From Lenzites betulinus (taxonomy: Eukaryota > Basidiomycota > Agaricomycetes > Polyporales > Polyporaceae): DNA of 64,000 bases. A model generated the notes under the pieces. That model had not been told where the DNA came from. It saw nothing but the letters and a program-made list of their open reading frames with translations, and ran no database searches. Location: NCBI GenBank assembly GCA_022264855.1, contig JABYQU010000003.1, positions 186,001 to 250,000 of the forward strand, given 5' to 3'. This document shows positions 11,521-23,396 of the stretch, one piece after another. Made by a program: the position numbers and the translations under genes. Numbering within the stretch: position 1 is the stretch's first letter; every line of letters starts with the position of its first letter.

Positions 11521-12594
11521 AGCGTAGCTACGGTCCAGACGTAGGTGCTATGGCACGGGAACATCAACCGTTGTTGCATTTGGCGAGCGGGGTTGAATCC
11601 CGAGAGTCAAGGTCCCACCGGCATCACGTTGGTGGATTGATGCCGGCGCTCACTGCCCGTACGTTCAATCAGTGTGAACGCCCTCAGCCTCGGGGACGTC
11701 GTACTCACCCCGGTCTTGCTTCCACAGCACAGTGTTTCGAGCCCACTTCTTACTAGACCAGCATGGCGACATCTATCGATCATATCCATCCGCCAGGTCA
11801 ATTCTTCATGCCACAGTACGACAGAGCCAGCGACGGGCATCACCTTCTGGACGTACATATGGGGCAAACGGGCACGTCTAACGGGTCGGGTGGATAGGAG
11901 CACAATGCTCCCTCGTAGTCGCAGGTTAGGTGGTCCTTTGGCGATCCCCGTTAGAGTCGTGTGGCGTTTCCCTGAAAACCTCTTTGTGAGCTCGCTGTTT
12001 GAGACCTGTCTGATAGCACAACCAATGTCGATTTTCATATTCCAAGAATACAGCCCCGTTTCAACAAGTAACATGCCCACGATGCACTTTATACCCGAGG
12101 CATCGTGGAGCCCACGCACCAACTGCTGTACTGCGTTCTGAGCCCCGACAAAACACGTATGATGCACGGCTCCGACATGGTGACGGACCGCTCACGTCTT
12201 CGACAGGAAGAGGGCAAGACCTGCGCTCCTGACGAGCCACTTGGATGCGCTCGGCTAACCGACGAAGAGTCGGGATATTAAGAGTTCCTTGCACGGGCCC
12301 TTTAAGAACTATGATGAGTGATGATGGGATAAACATGTGGCAGTGACCGCGGACGCAGTTTTATCTGTGATGCAGATAAATACCACTGAATGGACGCGCT
12401 GTGCAGATATGGAAAGCACACGACACTCGGCGCGTCCGGGTCTGCGCTACCGTCAGAGCCTCGCATTGGTTGTTGCATGATTTAGTGACGACCACGCTTC
12501 ACGAGTGAGATATTGAAATTGTTTTCATTGCAAGCTACGCCGCGAGAGGCGCACTATGCGGATACTAGGTATGCAGCTCCCAGATATGCGGCCA

Positions 12595-15500
12595 TCACTG
12601 GAACTCAACCGTGAAGCCCTGCTTGAACGGGACCTTCAACACCACATCCAGCACGCCGCTCTGCGCGTCGAATGTTTGCGCGTCCTTCGCGACCGCCTTC
12701 CCATTGTACTTCACGCTCTTCGGCGCGTGCTGCACGTCGAGGAAGCGCACGCGCGCGACGTCGACGCCTGTCGGGTGCCCGAACGAGCCCTTCACGATGA
12801 GCTTCTGCGCCTTGTACGCAAAGGACACAGTCGTCTTCGTCTTGGGGGTGATCGACATGCCGTCGTCGAGGTAGAGCGCGCCGGACGCGGTGCCGTCCGC
12901 CGCGGGCGCGACGACGAGCTCGAAGTCGGTCTTGCGCAGCTCCGTAGTGGTCATTGCACCCGTGGCGCGGAGCGGGAGCACGACGCCCCCGCGGATGGAC
13001 ACGGGGATAGAGGTGAAGTTGACGTCGGTGTGCTCGATGAACCCGCCGCCCTTCACGTGCGTCTTCGCGAGCGTGTGGAAGTCGTAGAAGGGCGCGTCCG
13101 GGTAGTACGCGCGCACGGTCGTCGAGTTCTCGTCGAGCACGGGCGAGACGAGGATCGAGGCGCCGTAGAGGAACTGCGTGTCGATCTGGAACGTGTTTGT
13201 GTCCTTCGGGAACTGGTACCAGAGCGGGTGGAGCACGGGCGTGCCGGTCGTGTGCGCCTCGTGGAAGGTGGTGTAAATGTAGTCGAGGAGGCGGTAACGC
13301 ATGTCGAGCGCGTTGCGCGCGGCCTGTGCGACCGTGGGCCAGCGGTAGAACTCCTGGGAAATGGAGGTATCGCCGTTGTGCTGCGCGTTCGATGATTAGT
13401 AACTGATATCACTGCATTGTCAATTGGACTCACGTTACGCATGAAGGGGTAGAACGCGCCGACCATCGCCCAGCGCGCACAAAGAGTTTCAGTGGTGTTA
13501 GCACCTAAGCATGACAGCTATGAGCGCCACATTCCCGCAATTGGATGAGCATGAACTTACCGAAACCGCAAATATCGGCACCAACCATGGGGACGTGGTA
13601 GACACCAGCCATACCAAGGATACCAGAGAGCGAGCGGCGGAGCTGGATCCATTCGCTCAAGTTGTCACCGAGCCATTTGCCGACATGAGAACCTGCACCC
13701 GCAAACGTGGAACGGGTGATGATGAGGGGCCGCTCTCCAGGACGGCGGGCAAGCATCGCCTCGCGCGTGGCCGTGGACATCATCGTGCCGTACAGGTTGT
13801 GTGTGTCGTACTCGATGAGACCGTTGGCATGGATAGCATCCGTCTGAAGTTCTGGGTCAGTATGTAAAGCTTGCATGTATGACAGGACGCACTCACGTAA
13901 GCGGTTTTGTCAGAGAGCGCGCCGATGCCTGCAGCGTTAGCGATGGCGTACGGGGGGTTCTGTACATCGTCTTTACTATGGTCGACACGCTTGCGGAGCT
14001 GTGAGTTGCCAAAGATGGGCGCATCCGGGGGCGGGGGAAGGGTGGCCCGTGCTGGAGGAAGGTCTTGCTCTATGGCCTGAGCGAAGGGGTCCGTGCATGG
14101 GTAATTACAGAACTGTTCAACACAGGTGAGAATCCTGCATATATCGGGTTGTGCGGGAAACATACGCTGGCGGGCTCGTTCATGTCGATCCAGACGCCAT
14201 CAATGTCAAGACCGTTCTCGGGGTTGTAGAACAACTTGAACTCGTTGTTCCAGTAACTGGCAGGATTGCATGTCAGTATAGCAAACGGGCGTCTGCGTTA
14301 TCGTACTCACTCCTGGGTCTTCGTGTTGAACCAATCCGGGAAGACAGTAACACCTGATATTACATGCTGTCAGCGTTCAGTCGCCACGAAACTGCGCAGG
14401 GCATTGGACGCACCAGGCCAGACAGCGCCCAAGAAGGGGCTGCTTCCGTTGGCAGCCTTCAGCCAGATATCGGCCTTGTTACCACGGTCGAAGGGAGGAT
14501 AGCTGCCATCGCTGATGTAGGCGACAGCGGGATCAGTCATCAGGACTGCACAAAGGATAAGCAAACAGAATTGCAGCAAAGATAATGTGGACGTACTGAA
14601 GTGTTGGTCGTGTTGGTGAAGGTAATCGACGATCTCCCTCATCCTGTCAAGCGGAAAGTAGTCTGGATCCACAGTCAAGATGCGGCGCTTGTACATGTAA
14701 TCTATTGCAGGGTAAGTTGCTGCTGAAGGGCGACATGGGCCAACAATCTGACGCACCAATATCCGTCCACATTGTCTCAAGAGGAATGCCGGCGGCGGAG
14801 TAGTTGGAAATTACACCGGCAACATCAACATAGCCTGAAAATCGGATTCAGTATAAATATCCCCAAAGTGATTGAGCCAACGCACTTGTGTAGCCAAAGC
14901 GGCACTGGTGGAAGCCGAAAGACCAGTAAGGCACCTCAGCGGGCAGGCCAGCAACGTCCGCATACTGCCGCGCGACCTCGGTAGGGTCAGATTCGCTGCC
15001 CGCGAGGAAGTAGAAGTCAAGGACACCGCCAATGACGTTGTACTCGAGTGTCGCCCCCTCGGTGTCGTCAATCTTGATGTCCATGCCGTTCGAGTTCAGA
15101 AGTAGAACACCATGAGTGCCAGTGGTCCTGTGCTCATAGTAGATGGGGTGGTTTCCGTATAAATTCGTGCCGTTTGGAACGCCGTACGCGTCGCGGGACC
15201 ACATTGTACGCGTATAGTTGTGTGTCGGAAGGCGGAAGCTGTCGGTGTGCTCGCCGAGGCCATAGATGTTCGCCTGGGTGGGGAGGTTCGTCTTCACGCG
15301 CAAATACTGGGGCTCGAAGATGATGGGGTGTGACGCGGTCGAGAAGAGGACCTCGTGGGTCGACGCGCGGTAAATGGAGAAGGAGAAGGGGGATGCCGTG
15401 TAGTTGAAGCGGATAGACGCGCTGTGGGGCGAGGTGAGGATGTTTGCGTGGGGGCGAGGGAAGACCGAGTCGGGCACTTCATAGCGCTTGTCCGCAGGGT

Positions 15501-15838
15501 CCGTGATCTTGACGTGAATCCGATCCTCTGTATCATTGTGAGTATGCGTGAAAGGAAATGGTGGAATTAAAATCACCATTCTCGTATGTGACTTCGAGCT
15601 TCAGCTTTGCAATGTCATTGCCGTAGACGTTGCAAGCCTTGCCCGCGAGAACAAGGTCCGCAGTGAGCTTAAGACCAAATGTGAACACGTTCTTTGCCTT
15701 GTAGCCAGGACATGCGTCGAGGACAGCAGGGTCGGTGACCGTCGCGCTTGACAACAGTGCCAACTGACCGAGCACCGCGAGGGAAACCGCTGCACGGAGT
15801 TTGGGGAGGAACATGGCCGTGAAGCTTTGAAGATGCAC
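12595..15838 (-). CDS. Secreted GH31 alpha-glucosidase
   Basis: Eleven exons join in phase to 902 aa: 15838-15577, 15527-14886, 14834-14757, 14701-14597, 14545-14414, 14353-14311, 14256-14166, 14112-13897, 13843-13561, 13504-13434, 13380-12595. GH31 alpha-glucosidases release glucose from maltose, maltooligosaccharides or starch with retention. A signal peptide lies at [20 protein letters not shown]. The N-terminal sandwich holds [16 protein letters not shown]. The barrel holds [24 protein letters not shown] and the nucleophile motif [12 protein letters not shown] (the Asp after Ile). Later come [18 protein letters not shown], with the acid/base Asp, and [19 protein letters not shown]. Several NxT/NxS sites suit a secreted glycoprotein. 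The TATA box lies only 37 bp before the first ATG, so the second Met at 15814, directly at the signal peptide, is a credible alternative start. Confidence 0.96.
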
Positions 15839-15874
15839 GCTCGTTCGAGAGAGCCTGGTGGGCGACCCCGCCGG

Positions 15875-15880
15875 TTATAA
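15875..15880 (-). promoter_or_regulatory. TATA box of the GH31 gene
   Basis: CTTTATAA on the minus strand, 37 bp before ATG 15838 and 61 bp before ATG 15814; the spacing favours the downstream start. Confidence 0.55.
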
Positions 15881-16787
15881 AGCTTCGGGCGCCCTGACGT
15901 CGGGCGACGCGGCTGGTGTCTTGGCATCCCAGCTCGGTCGGTCCGACGTCGCGCTCGACGCGCTGGGCACTTGACCGAGGAAGAGGGCACATGTGATGCA
16001 GGTAAACGTGTGCTGCCTTCTGATGGCCGCCCTAGAGGCGCAGGAGAATGATGATGACGACGGCGCGGCGCGCCTGGAGTACCCAAGGCCGACACTTCCT
16101 CGCTGCGTACCAGACATAGAAGTGCGCGGGCTTGACCCCGGGCATGGTTAGCGAACCCCTCAGTACTTTCCCATCCCTCAGAGAAGACCTAGGCGAAAAA
16201 CTTCGGCATCACAGCATGTCGAGCAGCAATTGTGCGCATGAGACCGTGCGTTGGGTCAGGTAAAGTCTCGTCCACGATCGCGCCCTCGGCATGCCCCAGA
16301 CACGGTGCAATCATAGTGCGGGGCAGTATGGGGCGCCCGCGCCTCGAGCCCGGGGTCCGGGGGCGGGGGCGGGGTACGGGAACTCCTGATTAAATGCAGG
16401 ATCCGCGCTACCTGCCAAGGGTCGGCGTCGACCTACGGCCACTGTTGGACTGATTAAGCGATGTACATAGATCGACAGAGCATGGTGTGCACTGTACATG
16501 CCGCATACTTACACCGAGCCAACCGAGACCCGGGTTCAAATTTTCAAAGGCCGACGCACGCACTCAAGAAATTCAAGGCACTCTTTCTGCCTCTCCGACG
16601 CAGGCGATATTTCGGCCCTCGATTGCCAGGACGGGACATGTAGACAGGTTATGACTGTTAGCAGGACATGGTGGTAAGTAAAAAAGCAGGTTGAGAGCAA
16701 GCATACCATCAGATATCTGGGACACTACTACTGTTAGCCGACACATTGTGAACGGATAATATCGGTCTCATTTGCCTGGGTCAATAT
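15881..16787. other. Intergenic, GH31 promoter side
   Basis: Upstream region of the GH31 gene up to the tRNA. A G/C run near 16321-16376 is notable, but no gene or repeat is supported. Confidence 0.5.
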
Positions 16788-16867
16788 GGTGCTATAGTGT
16801 AGTGGTTATCACTCGGGATTTTGAAATCAACTTTCCCGAAACCCAGGTTCGAACCCTGGTAGCACCT
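16788..16867 (+). tRNA. tRNA-Gln (TTG) with 8-nt intron
   Basis: An 80-nt cloverleaf. The acceptor GGTGCTA pairs with TAGCACC, with discriminator T at 16867. The D arm is GTGTAGTGGTTATCAC and the T arm CCAGG-TTCGAAC-CCTGG. The anticodon stem CGGGA/TCCCG closes only if 8 nt (16825-16832) are removed after position 37, leaving loop TTTTGAT with anticodon TTG (glutamine). An intron immediately 3' of position 37 is the canonical place for nuclear tRNA introns. Confidence 0.95.
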
Positions 16868-17243
16868 GTTGTTGTTTTCATTTTTATTGACAACACTCAC
16901 AGGCACGTTGTCCTATCATAACCACTCTGACAATCGTTGTGAAAGTACTTCAGTAAGTAGCTCAAGTCACCTTCAAGGCGTATGTACTCGCAGCTCCTCG
17001 CGTGGAGGAACGGTTTTGACATGAGGGCTGCGGCAGAAGTTGAACAAGCATCTGCCGAACTAATACAGTGCACATTCACAACGAGTCTGAGTCAGCTTTC
17101 TTTCGGTCGTCCCATGAGTGTCCGACTGTGTATCATCATGCCACCCCATGACTCCTGAGGCCTGAGGCCTGAATCCCTTCAAGGTTTAATCAGTATGCGT
17201 AAATCCCAGCCCAGATGTCGGTTGTACTTCGACCGAGACCACC
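16868..17243. other. Intergenic
   Basis: Between tRNA-Gln and the DUF6593 gene. It begins with a TG/T-rich stretch (CTGTTGTTGTTTTCATTTTT) that could end Pol III transcription. GAGGCCTGAGGCCTGA near 17157-17172 is a short direct repeat. Confidence 0.45.
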
Positions 17244-18040
17244 ATGGACTCCCAGCTAACGCTGGTCGATGCGAACGAACTACCCGACCGCCAAGCGTAC
17301 ATCGAGCTCGTTTTCGATCGCGACAGTCTTACCAACGCCAAGCTCTTGGTCAAGGGCGGCTCGCGCACTGTGTACTCGATCAAGACAACGGGACGATCCA
17401 TGTCACGCACCGAGATTTACAAGCCACAGTCGACCGAGCGTGCTGAACAGACGGGCGGCGTGCCTGGAGAGCTGGTGCTGGCGGCCGTCATCGACAGGAA
17501 CGAGGTCCTTCCGGATACGATATCTTTCACCGGTCTGCAGAAGATGAAGACTCGCAAGTGGCTGCAGGACAATGTTTTCACTGTAACGTGAGCCGCGCAA
17601 TATTTTTGGCGCCTGTATAACCACGCGACTCATCGTGTAACGTTGCGTGATGTGCTAGCCACCCAGACACAGGAGAAGTCCGATACGTTTGGAAGCCCAC
17701 CAGCGTGCGCGAACTTGTCGTACGCGCCCTGTTCAGTTCTTTCTCGAAGTCAACTACGTTAACCCGACCGCTCTGTGCCGCGCAGCTATACGCCGAAGAA
17801 AACCCATTCGTACCTGTCGCGTGGTATCGCACCGCCAAGCGAACCAGCCCCGTCGCTGCCGCTGGAGACGTCATAGAGCCGCCATCTCTGTCAATCCAGC
17901 CCGAGGGCGAGAGGATCCAAGACTTTGTGCTCGCGTCGCTGCTCATCGTTGAACAGAAATATCGCATGGCCGCCAAGTCGATTAGGGTCGCCACAGGCTT
18001 CCGGAACGCGCCTGCGACCCCTGTCCCGGCGATAAATTGA
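17244..18040 (+). CDS. DUF6593 family protein
   Basis: Two exons (17244-17587, 17659-18040; donor GTGAGC) give 241 aa. The pattern fits the mushroom-specific DUF6593 family of unknown function: an N-terminal LVFDRDSLTNAKLL strand followed by GGSRTVYSIKTT, a middle TGEVRYVWKPTSVREL (the family's G..Y.WK signature) lying just after the splice, and a C-terminal RIQDFVLASLLIVEQKYRM, matching the family's conserved hydrophobic end. No signal peptide or membrane span is seen, so a cytosolic beta-rich protein is expected. Family members are typically ~180-260 aa, so it looks complete. The assignment rests on remembered family patterns, not a search. Confidence 0.85.
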
Positions 18041-19205
18041 TCGTTGGCAATGCTTCCCGGGTGGTAAGGGATACATTGTAGAATTTATATGTCTAACCTC
18101 AGGCTTGCATGTTAGCAGCGGCGTGGTTATCTGACTTTAGTAGTCGGGTTCATGGTATTGAAGCTTGAAGGCTGATTGTCGAGGTCAACCATGCAGGAGT
18201 GCGGGCGCCGTGGGCCAGCCCATATGCCGCTCGGGTCTACTTAGTGGGAGGCAGAGATTTGAGAGAGAGCGACTCGGAGAGATTTGATCTATTGACGTCG
18301 TGCTACACTAGTACTACTACTTAGTAGTGCTTATAGCTGTGTAAATCGCGCTCAAGTGCGAGACTAGTCAGGACTACTAATGCAGTACTAGTACTGGTCA
18401 CAACTTGATCTAGCTAGTAGTAGGGTTTGGCAGGCATGCATAGGCGCCCACGTATTGCGCCTGGCGTATAACTTGAAGGGCGCCTAAGCCAACGCTTGAT
18501 CCCCCTTCATAGAACGACCCGACCGAGCCGTCTGCCTTTGTAACTTCAATGCCAAGATATAGAAGAGCTCTGCACGTATCAAAAAATCATGTCACCGTCT
18601 CAATTTTCCTGTGCTCAAGATCATCTTCCTTAGCTACATGAACGTCTCGCCGTGGTACAATCCATACGTTCTCTGAGTATTCGCAACAAACTTCTATGTC
18701 AAGGGGTTCACTTCTAAGTTCCGGTATGGCTGCTTCATATGTGGCACCTGTAACGAACTGATATGTAAACCTTCGATAGCCTCTCGTCTCTGGCCTGGAA
18801 CAGTACGAGTTGTGACCGGATCTCAGCCCTTCAGGCACAATTCCCTCTAGTGTGGAGTCTGCAACGTACCTGAACGGCCATATCCCCAATGAGCACGGTG
18901 GCTGCACGAAGGGACGCTCTGCCACCTTCTGCCGATGATACATCTTGGTTCTGAGGCCACTCCACAATAGAGGACCATCTTCTGTGGTTCGTCATCACGA
19001 GACTGAACCGCAGCCTCTTCCATTAGCGTCAGATATTTGTGTTACTCATCTGCATTTGCGAGTACGAAGGCTCATTTTGTCAAAATCTTCAGCGCGATGT
19101 ATTGAAGCCTCTCGTCAGATGTGATACCGCGGAGCCCCACACCTTCTTGGCAGCTAGGTCCCGTGTATGTACAAAGATTATTTGGAAGCAGAGCCGCTGA
19201 TAGCT
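18041..19205. other. Intergenic with TACTA/TAGTA-rich tract
   Basis: From 18300 to 18425 the sequence is dense in CTACTA, ACTAGT and TAGTAGT words, giving several short palindromes. An open frame of 126 codons on the minus strand (18967-18587) is listed separately. No other gene seen. Confidence 0.45.
18587..18967 (-). other. Unassigned 126-codon open frame
   Basis: The translation is compositionally protein-like (GHNSYCSRPETRGYRRFTYQ, later CCEYSENVWIVPRRDVHV) and sits in an AT-richer stretch where long open frames are less expected. An alternative start at the minus-strand ATG near 19023 with splicing is possible but gives nothing recognisable. It may be an unknown small gene, a gene remnant or chance. 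Confidence 0.2.
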
Positions 19206-20163
19206 CATATATAGAACTCAGGGCGCCCACACGGACACCGGCTTCTCACACTACCCCCATCTCCTTCTAGTTCACCTGCATCGCTCCGAACTTCTGTCTG
19301 CACGCAGTTCAACGTCGGTGTCCCACGAGCAGCACGGACTATCCGCTGCCGTGACAAGGACACAGCACAGCACAGCAACTCGCAGCACGTCATGTCCTCA
19401 ATGCAATCTGGCAGCTCCCATGCGTCGGTCGCTGTGCACACAGTATTCTCACCGTTACAGATGCATATACCGGACTCCCGAAGATGGTGGCTATCACGGC
19501 ATATCTGCGGTTCGCGTTCATGGCACCACGGTATCCATCCTCACGTTTTACCCGGGATCTCAAGAATTAGAACGCGAAGACGCGTCTTCTACCCTGCGGT
19601 CTGATAAATTCCTCCCATCGCATGTATGTTTAATTGCGTGCCGGCCGATACAGTATTCTCCCGAGGAAGAGAAGCGTCCCAGATTTGCTTAATTCTACTG
19701 CGAAAATCTCAGACATGTTTTCAGCGCAGTTTTGTATTCACATGGTAAGCCACTCCGCTATATACCCCGAATATGTTAACAACCTTGCCGGTTCAGGAGT
19801 CTGCATCGGACTCGCCCGTAGTCGCCTCCCAAGCCGACTCATCGGGCCTTAGTAGCTGTACGCCAATTTTCGCCTCAGACGCTTCGGCCGCTTTCACGGG
19901 CAAACGGGGCCTACGCGCGGAACAGGTTCCTGGTGTACATTATGATTGTGTGACAGGGGCAGAACGCTCTGCGGTGGTGTCATCTCAGGCTCGTCATCCG
20001 GCCAAAGCACACTCCAAGCAGTGCCTACCCCGCCAACCATGTATGGCGTCCGTGGCATGGGAAATGACAACTCGGGCGTGCGACACCAACCTGAGGCACG
20101 TCGGGGCACGCCTGCGGCAGCCCAGGCACTGCGTCGCGCGTCAGCCAGCAGATAGCGCGTCGA
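19206..20163 (+). other. Gene-like patch, exon structure unresolved
   Basis: A TATATA box at 19206-19213 precedes a CT-rich leader and ATGs at 19318 and 19392. Downstream are protein-like blocks separated by plausible splice sites: YRTPEDGGYHGISAVRVHGT, then a donor GTATGT near 19623; ESASDSPVVASQADSSGL beginning after a CAG at 19797; and LCGGVISGSSSGQSTLQAVP after 19951, running into a stop near 20155. No single consistent gene model could be built and no domain is recognised. A fast-evolving or decaying gene is possible. Confidence 0.25.
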
Positions 20164-21429
20164 GTCACGGTAAGCCCGTACGAACTCTAACCCCGCCTAT
20201 AGCCTATCCGCGACATCCATCGGGAAGAGTGGGAAAGCACTGTCTCGGTCGGACGCTGTCTCGATGTGAACTGCGACCTGCTAGGAGTCAGACCTCTTGG
20301 AACATCTGCTGGCCGCCGCTTCGCCTTCCGTGCTTCTGCGTCGTCATAGGCGCACGACTGCCTAGGAGACCGACATGGCCTGCCCGGAAATACCGTCCTG
20401 TGCGGCGGTGCAGCACAGGCAGACTCTAACAGCCTGTCGAGCTGCGGATGCAGTGCTCCCGCCGCAGGACGCGCATTATTCCGAGTCCCAGCCCACGACC
20501 ACGTGCGCGTGCCACCCCCGCGCACCGTGGCGCCCGACTCACAGTCATAACTTCACAAGCTGATACACGCCCCGGCCCATCTGCCGGTGCCCAGAGAGTG
20601 CGCGGCAAGCGTAAGCCACGCGGGCAATGTGGCGTGCTGGAAACGTCAGTTCTCACAGTCAGGCCTGATGCTGCGCACATGGCGTCGAAACAAACTCGCC
20701 ACCCGGGCGCAGAAGTCGCGCGCCGCCCGGAAATCACCAACACGACAAACGCGCGCTCGCAGCCGTTGCGCGGTCGACGTTCGCGGCAAGAAGGACAACG
20801 TTTACCGATTTTGGCTCCCCAGGCACCGCGAAGGCGGCAGGTTCTTTGATTGCGAGATCGACGCCCGCGCATGCGGCTACGAACCACGAGGCGCCGCATC
20901 ACGCTTGGTGTCGGGGCGGGGCGCGCGGGGGATCCGGCATCGCATCCTGCCCGCGCTGCCCCTCGTCCGAGATCACCAGCGCGCAGGCGGCGGACGAGAA
21001 GCGGGGGGCAGAGCCGCATAGGGGTACGGGCGTCGACGCCGAGGGCTTCGCTGTGCGAACGCGAGCCCCCGCGCGTACACATCCGGTCGCCTGTAGATGG
21101 GGCGGGGAATCGCGTCGGGGAAGATAACAAACAGTGACCGCAGTCTTGGAAGCGACAAATGGCGTCGAAGGGTAATCGAAACAGTCCGGGCACTCGGAGG
21201 GGTGCGCCAGCTTGTGGGCACGGACGGGCGCGGTGACAATGACACAAGAATGCGATCATATATAGCGGAGAGCGAGTGCAGTGAGTCTACAACAAAACAC
21301 CATGCCAGCATTAGCTATTAGGCTAGTAGTATGATAAGTCCGGAGCGGAGCGTCCTGGTTCCAATGGTCCAAGAAAGTACAAGAAGTTTGGGCAGGATTT
21401 CAGAGTGTCGGCGTCATTAATCCGATTAC
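20164..21429. other. GC-rich region without a supported gene
   Basis: From 20400 to 21130 GC content is high and all frames on both strands stay open for long stretches, including a 277-codon minus-strand frame at 20426-21259. The translations are Arg/Pro/Ala-rich, differ in every frame, and show no domain, so I treat them as GC artefacts. Confidence 0.45.
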
Positions 21430-22390
21430 CGGCTAGCGCAACTGGGACAGAGGCCCGCCACTTGCGGTGCTGGTCGGAGACAGCGGTGAGAAGACGGAGG
21501 CACTATCACTGATCTAGTACTTACAATGTTGCTGCGGGTGCTGACGGCTGTGATACATGGATTAGTGGTGAATACCGAGAGCGTGTGAGAGCGTGGATGG
21601 GGACTCACAATTGTCTGCACGTCTGTTTGCAAGACGGCCCTTGGCAGTTCTTCGAGTGCGCCGCGCTGAACTTACAGTGCCGGCTGTCGCATGAGACCTA
21701 CAGCGTTGCAGCAAGGTATCAGGCAATGTTGCATCTTACGGGTTGTCCACTTTACCTGCTGGTCGGGCTACGCGCATTTTGTCAATAACCGGTGCGTTTG
21801 GTGGGGAGGAGTGCCTGCTTACCACGGGGCACGCATGTCCGCATTTCATGTACATGTAGCAAACTCTACAGCGCAAGTTAATTTCAAGCAAGCGGCGTGT
21901 ATGAAATGCACGTACTGGCGAATGTAGCACATTTTGAAGTAGATGCGAAGTGTCTGAGGGTGGAAGGTGCGGGCGCTTGGGAGTGTAGCTGGGGTGCAAT
22001 GACCATACAGCTCTTGGTGGAGGAGGTTTTATATGTCCCAAGGGAAGATGGGGCCTCACCTATCTTAAGGGGCGGAAGGGTCAGGGGAACCGGCGGACAT
22101 ACAAGCGACTGAGCAAGTGCGATGATGTTCAGTCCTCGCCAGATGGACGGAAGCAAGCTTCTACATCCAAGCGCGACATCATACATGTGAGAAGTTATTC
22201 CTCGGGCGCAGATTACCGATGCTCGATAGGGGCGGTACAGATGGGTGAACACGCCTGCCATGACAAAGAACCATCGCGCCGCGGCCTCTGAGTGAGGAGG
22301 GCGGAGTGTCTGAGCATCATTAGGGCCACCCGGCGCACTCGCGCGCTCCAAGCCCTGATATGGCGCTATGTCGTAAAACACGCGACGGTC
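21430..22390 (-). other. Gene-like patch on minus strand, possibly decayed
   Basis: A 165-codon minus frame begins at 22381 with MFYDIAPYQGLERASAPGG and ARWFFVMAGVFTHLYRPYRA, then meets a GTAATC donor at 22216. Further down are several strong fungal donors on the minus strand (GTAAGT near 21687 and 21524, GTGAGT near 21606) separating short open segments and ending in LCPSCASR before a stop near 21432. The density of splice signals looks like a gene, but no full reading frame or family was recovered. Confidence 0.25.
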
Positions 22391-22847
22391 TCAGGTCCTG
22401 GCGTCCGAAATGTCTCGAGGGACCTCCGATGGGGTCAGTGCCCAGGCGGAGCAGCGCAGGACGGGGCCCTCACACGCCTGGGCGTTCTGGGCCAAAAGAT
22501 GCGATGTCGAGAAGTAAAGATAATAAGCGTTGATACCGGCGCATGATTAAGCTCTGGCGGCCTGCGCAGCAATAGCCTAAAGATAATGTGCGGAGGGAGG
22601 AGGAGGGACATGGCGTCGTGAGGTCAAGAACCCGGGCGCCCGGGGCCCCTGCCTGCGCCCGATTGGGTGTCACACGTGGCAAAATGCAGTGCCCCCGCAC
22701 ACTGATCAATTTCCAGTCTGTCTGAGTTCAACCAAAGTCCGACTGCCGCATACTGTGACTCTGAGACATTCGCCTGGCTTTTTGTAAGTACAAGGATGCC
22801 CAAAAATGACTCGTCTAATACGTGTGTACGCTAGGGACTCAATCTCC

Positions 22848-23396
22848 ATGGCAAAGACGCGCAATTCCAAGGTTTTCGTCGAGAGCAGGGTAAGTCAGAA
22901 CTCCGCCTCAACCGCTCCGGAGCACACCGGAAGCTGACATGTGGCTACTGAACACAGGACGCTGCAATGGAGCTTGCGAGAAGCGTGGCAGACGTCGCGG
23001 ACCAGAAGTCGCGGGCAAAGGTCCAAGTGCATCAGGCAAAGGTCAGCATGCAACAGTGCCGGTGCCAGCAGTAGCGGACTTGAATTATTGCGGGTTAGGC
23101 TCGACAGGTGTCCACCAAACCACCGACCTCACAAGACAAACGCGCCACATCTTCGAAGGCGAGATTAGTACGCGATTGATTTCCGTCCAGTGCGCAGTGG
23201 TACTCACCGAGCGCAATAGGAGCGTGCGAAAACCGCTCTTGCTGCGCAAGCTGCACATGCCAAACGCGAAAAGGCCAAACTTCGCAAAAAAGGCCGAGCC
23301 TCCGCTGGCCCGGAAGTCAATGGTGCGGACCAAGGGGACAGCAAAACAAAGAAAAGCAACGACAAGCCTCCTAAGAAACGCGTCACTTTCGGATGA
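22848..23396 (+). CDS. Small Lys-rich protein with RVTF C-terminus
   Basis: Four exons, 22848-22889, 22958-23041, 23108-23167 and 23220-23396, all split at phase 0, give 120 aa. The first donor is a perfect GTAAGT; the others are GTCAGC and GTACGC, with acceptors CAG, CAG and TAG. Exon 2 could alternatively end at 23020, removing seven residues. The protein is hydrophilic: DAAMELARSVADVADQKSRA is helical and acidic, followed by ERAKTALAAQAAHAKREKAK and a basic tail ending NDKPPKKRVTFG. That tail carries KKRVTF, matching the RVxF docking consensus for protein phosphatase 1, and could also serve as nuclear localisation signal. No family is recognised; the PP1 link is inference from six residues. 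Confidence 0.6.

Larger units (their letters stand above)
8958..12594. other. 3.6-kb intergenic region
   Basis: Apart from the sedolisin promoter no intact gene is supported. It contains a (CTG)n run near 10093-10106 and a possible decayed coding patch at 11165-11520 (listed separately). Long open frames at 11607-12167 on opposite strands overlap and have no recognisable domain. Confidence 0.5.

Noticed and set aside
20426..21259. 277-codon minus-strand open frame
   Set aside because: It lies in a GC-rich stretch where several frames are open at once; the translation is Arg/Pro/Cys-rich with no domain, no TATA and no consistent splice sites.
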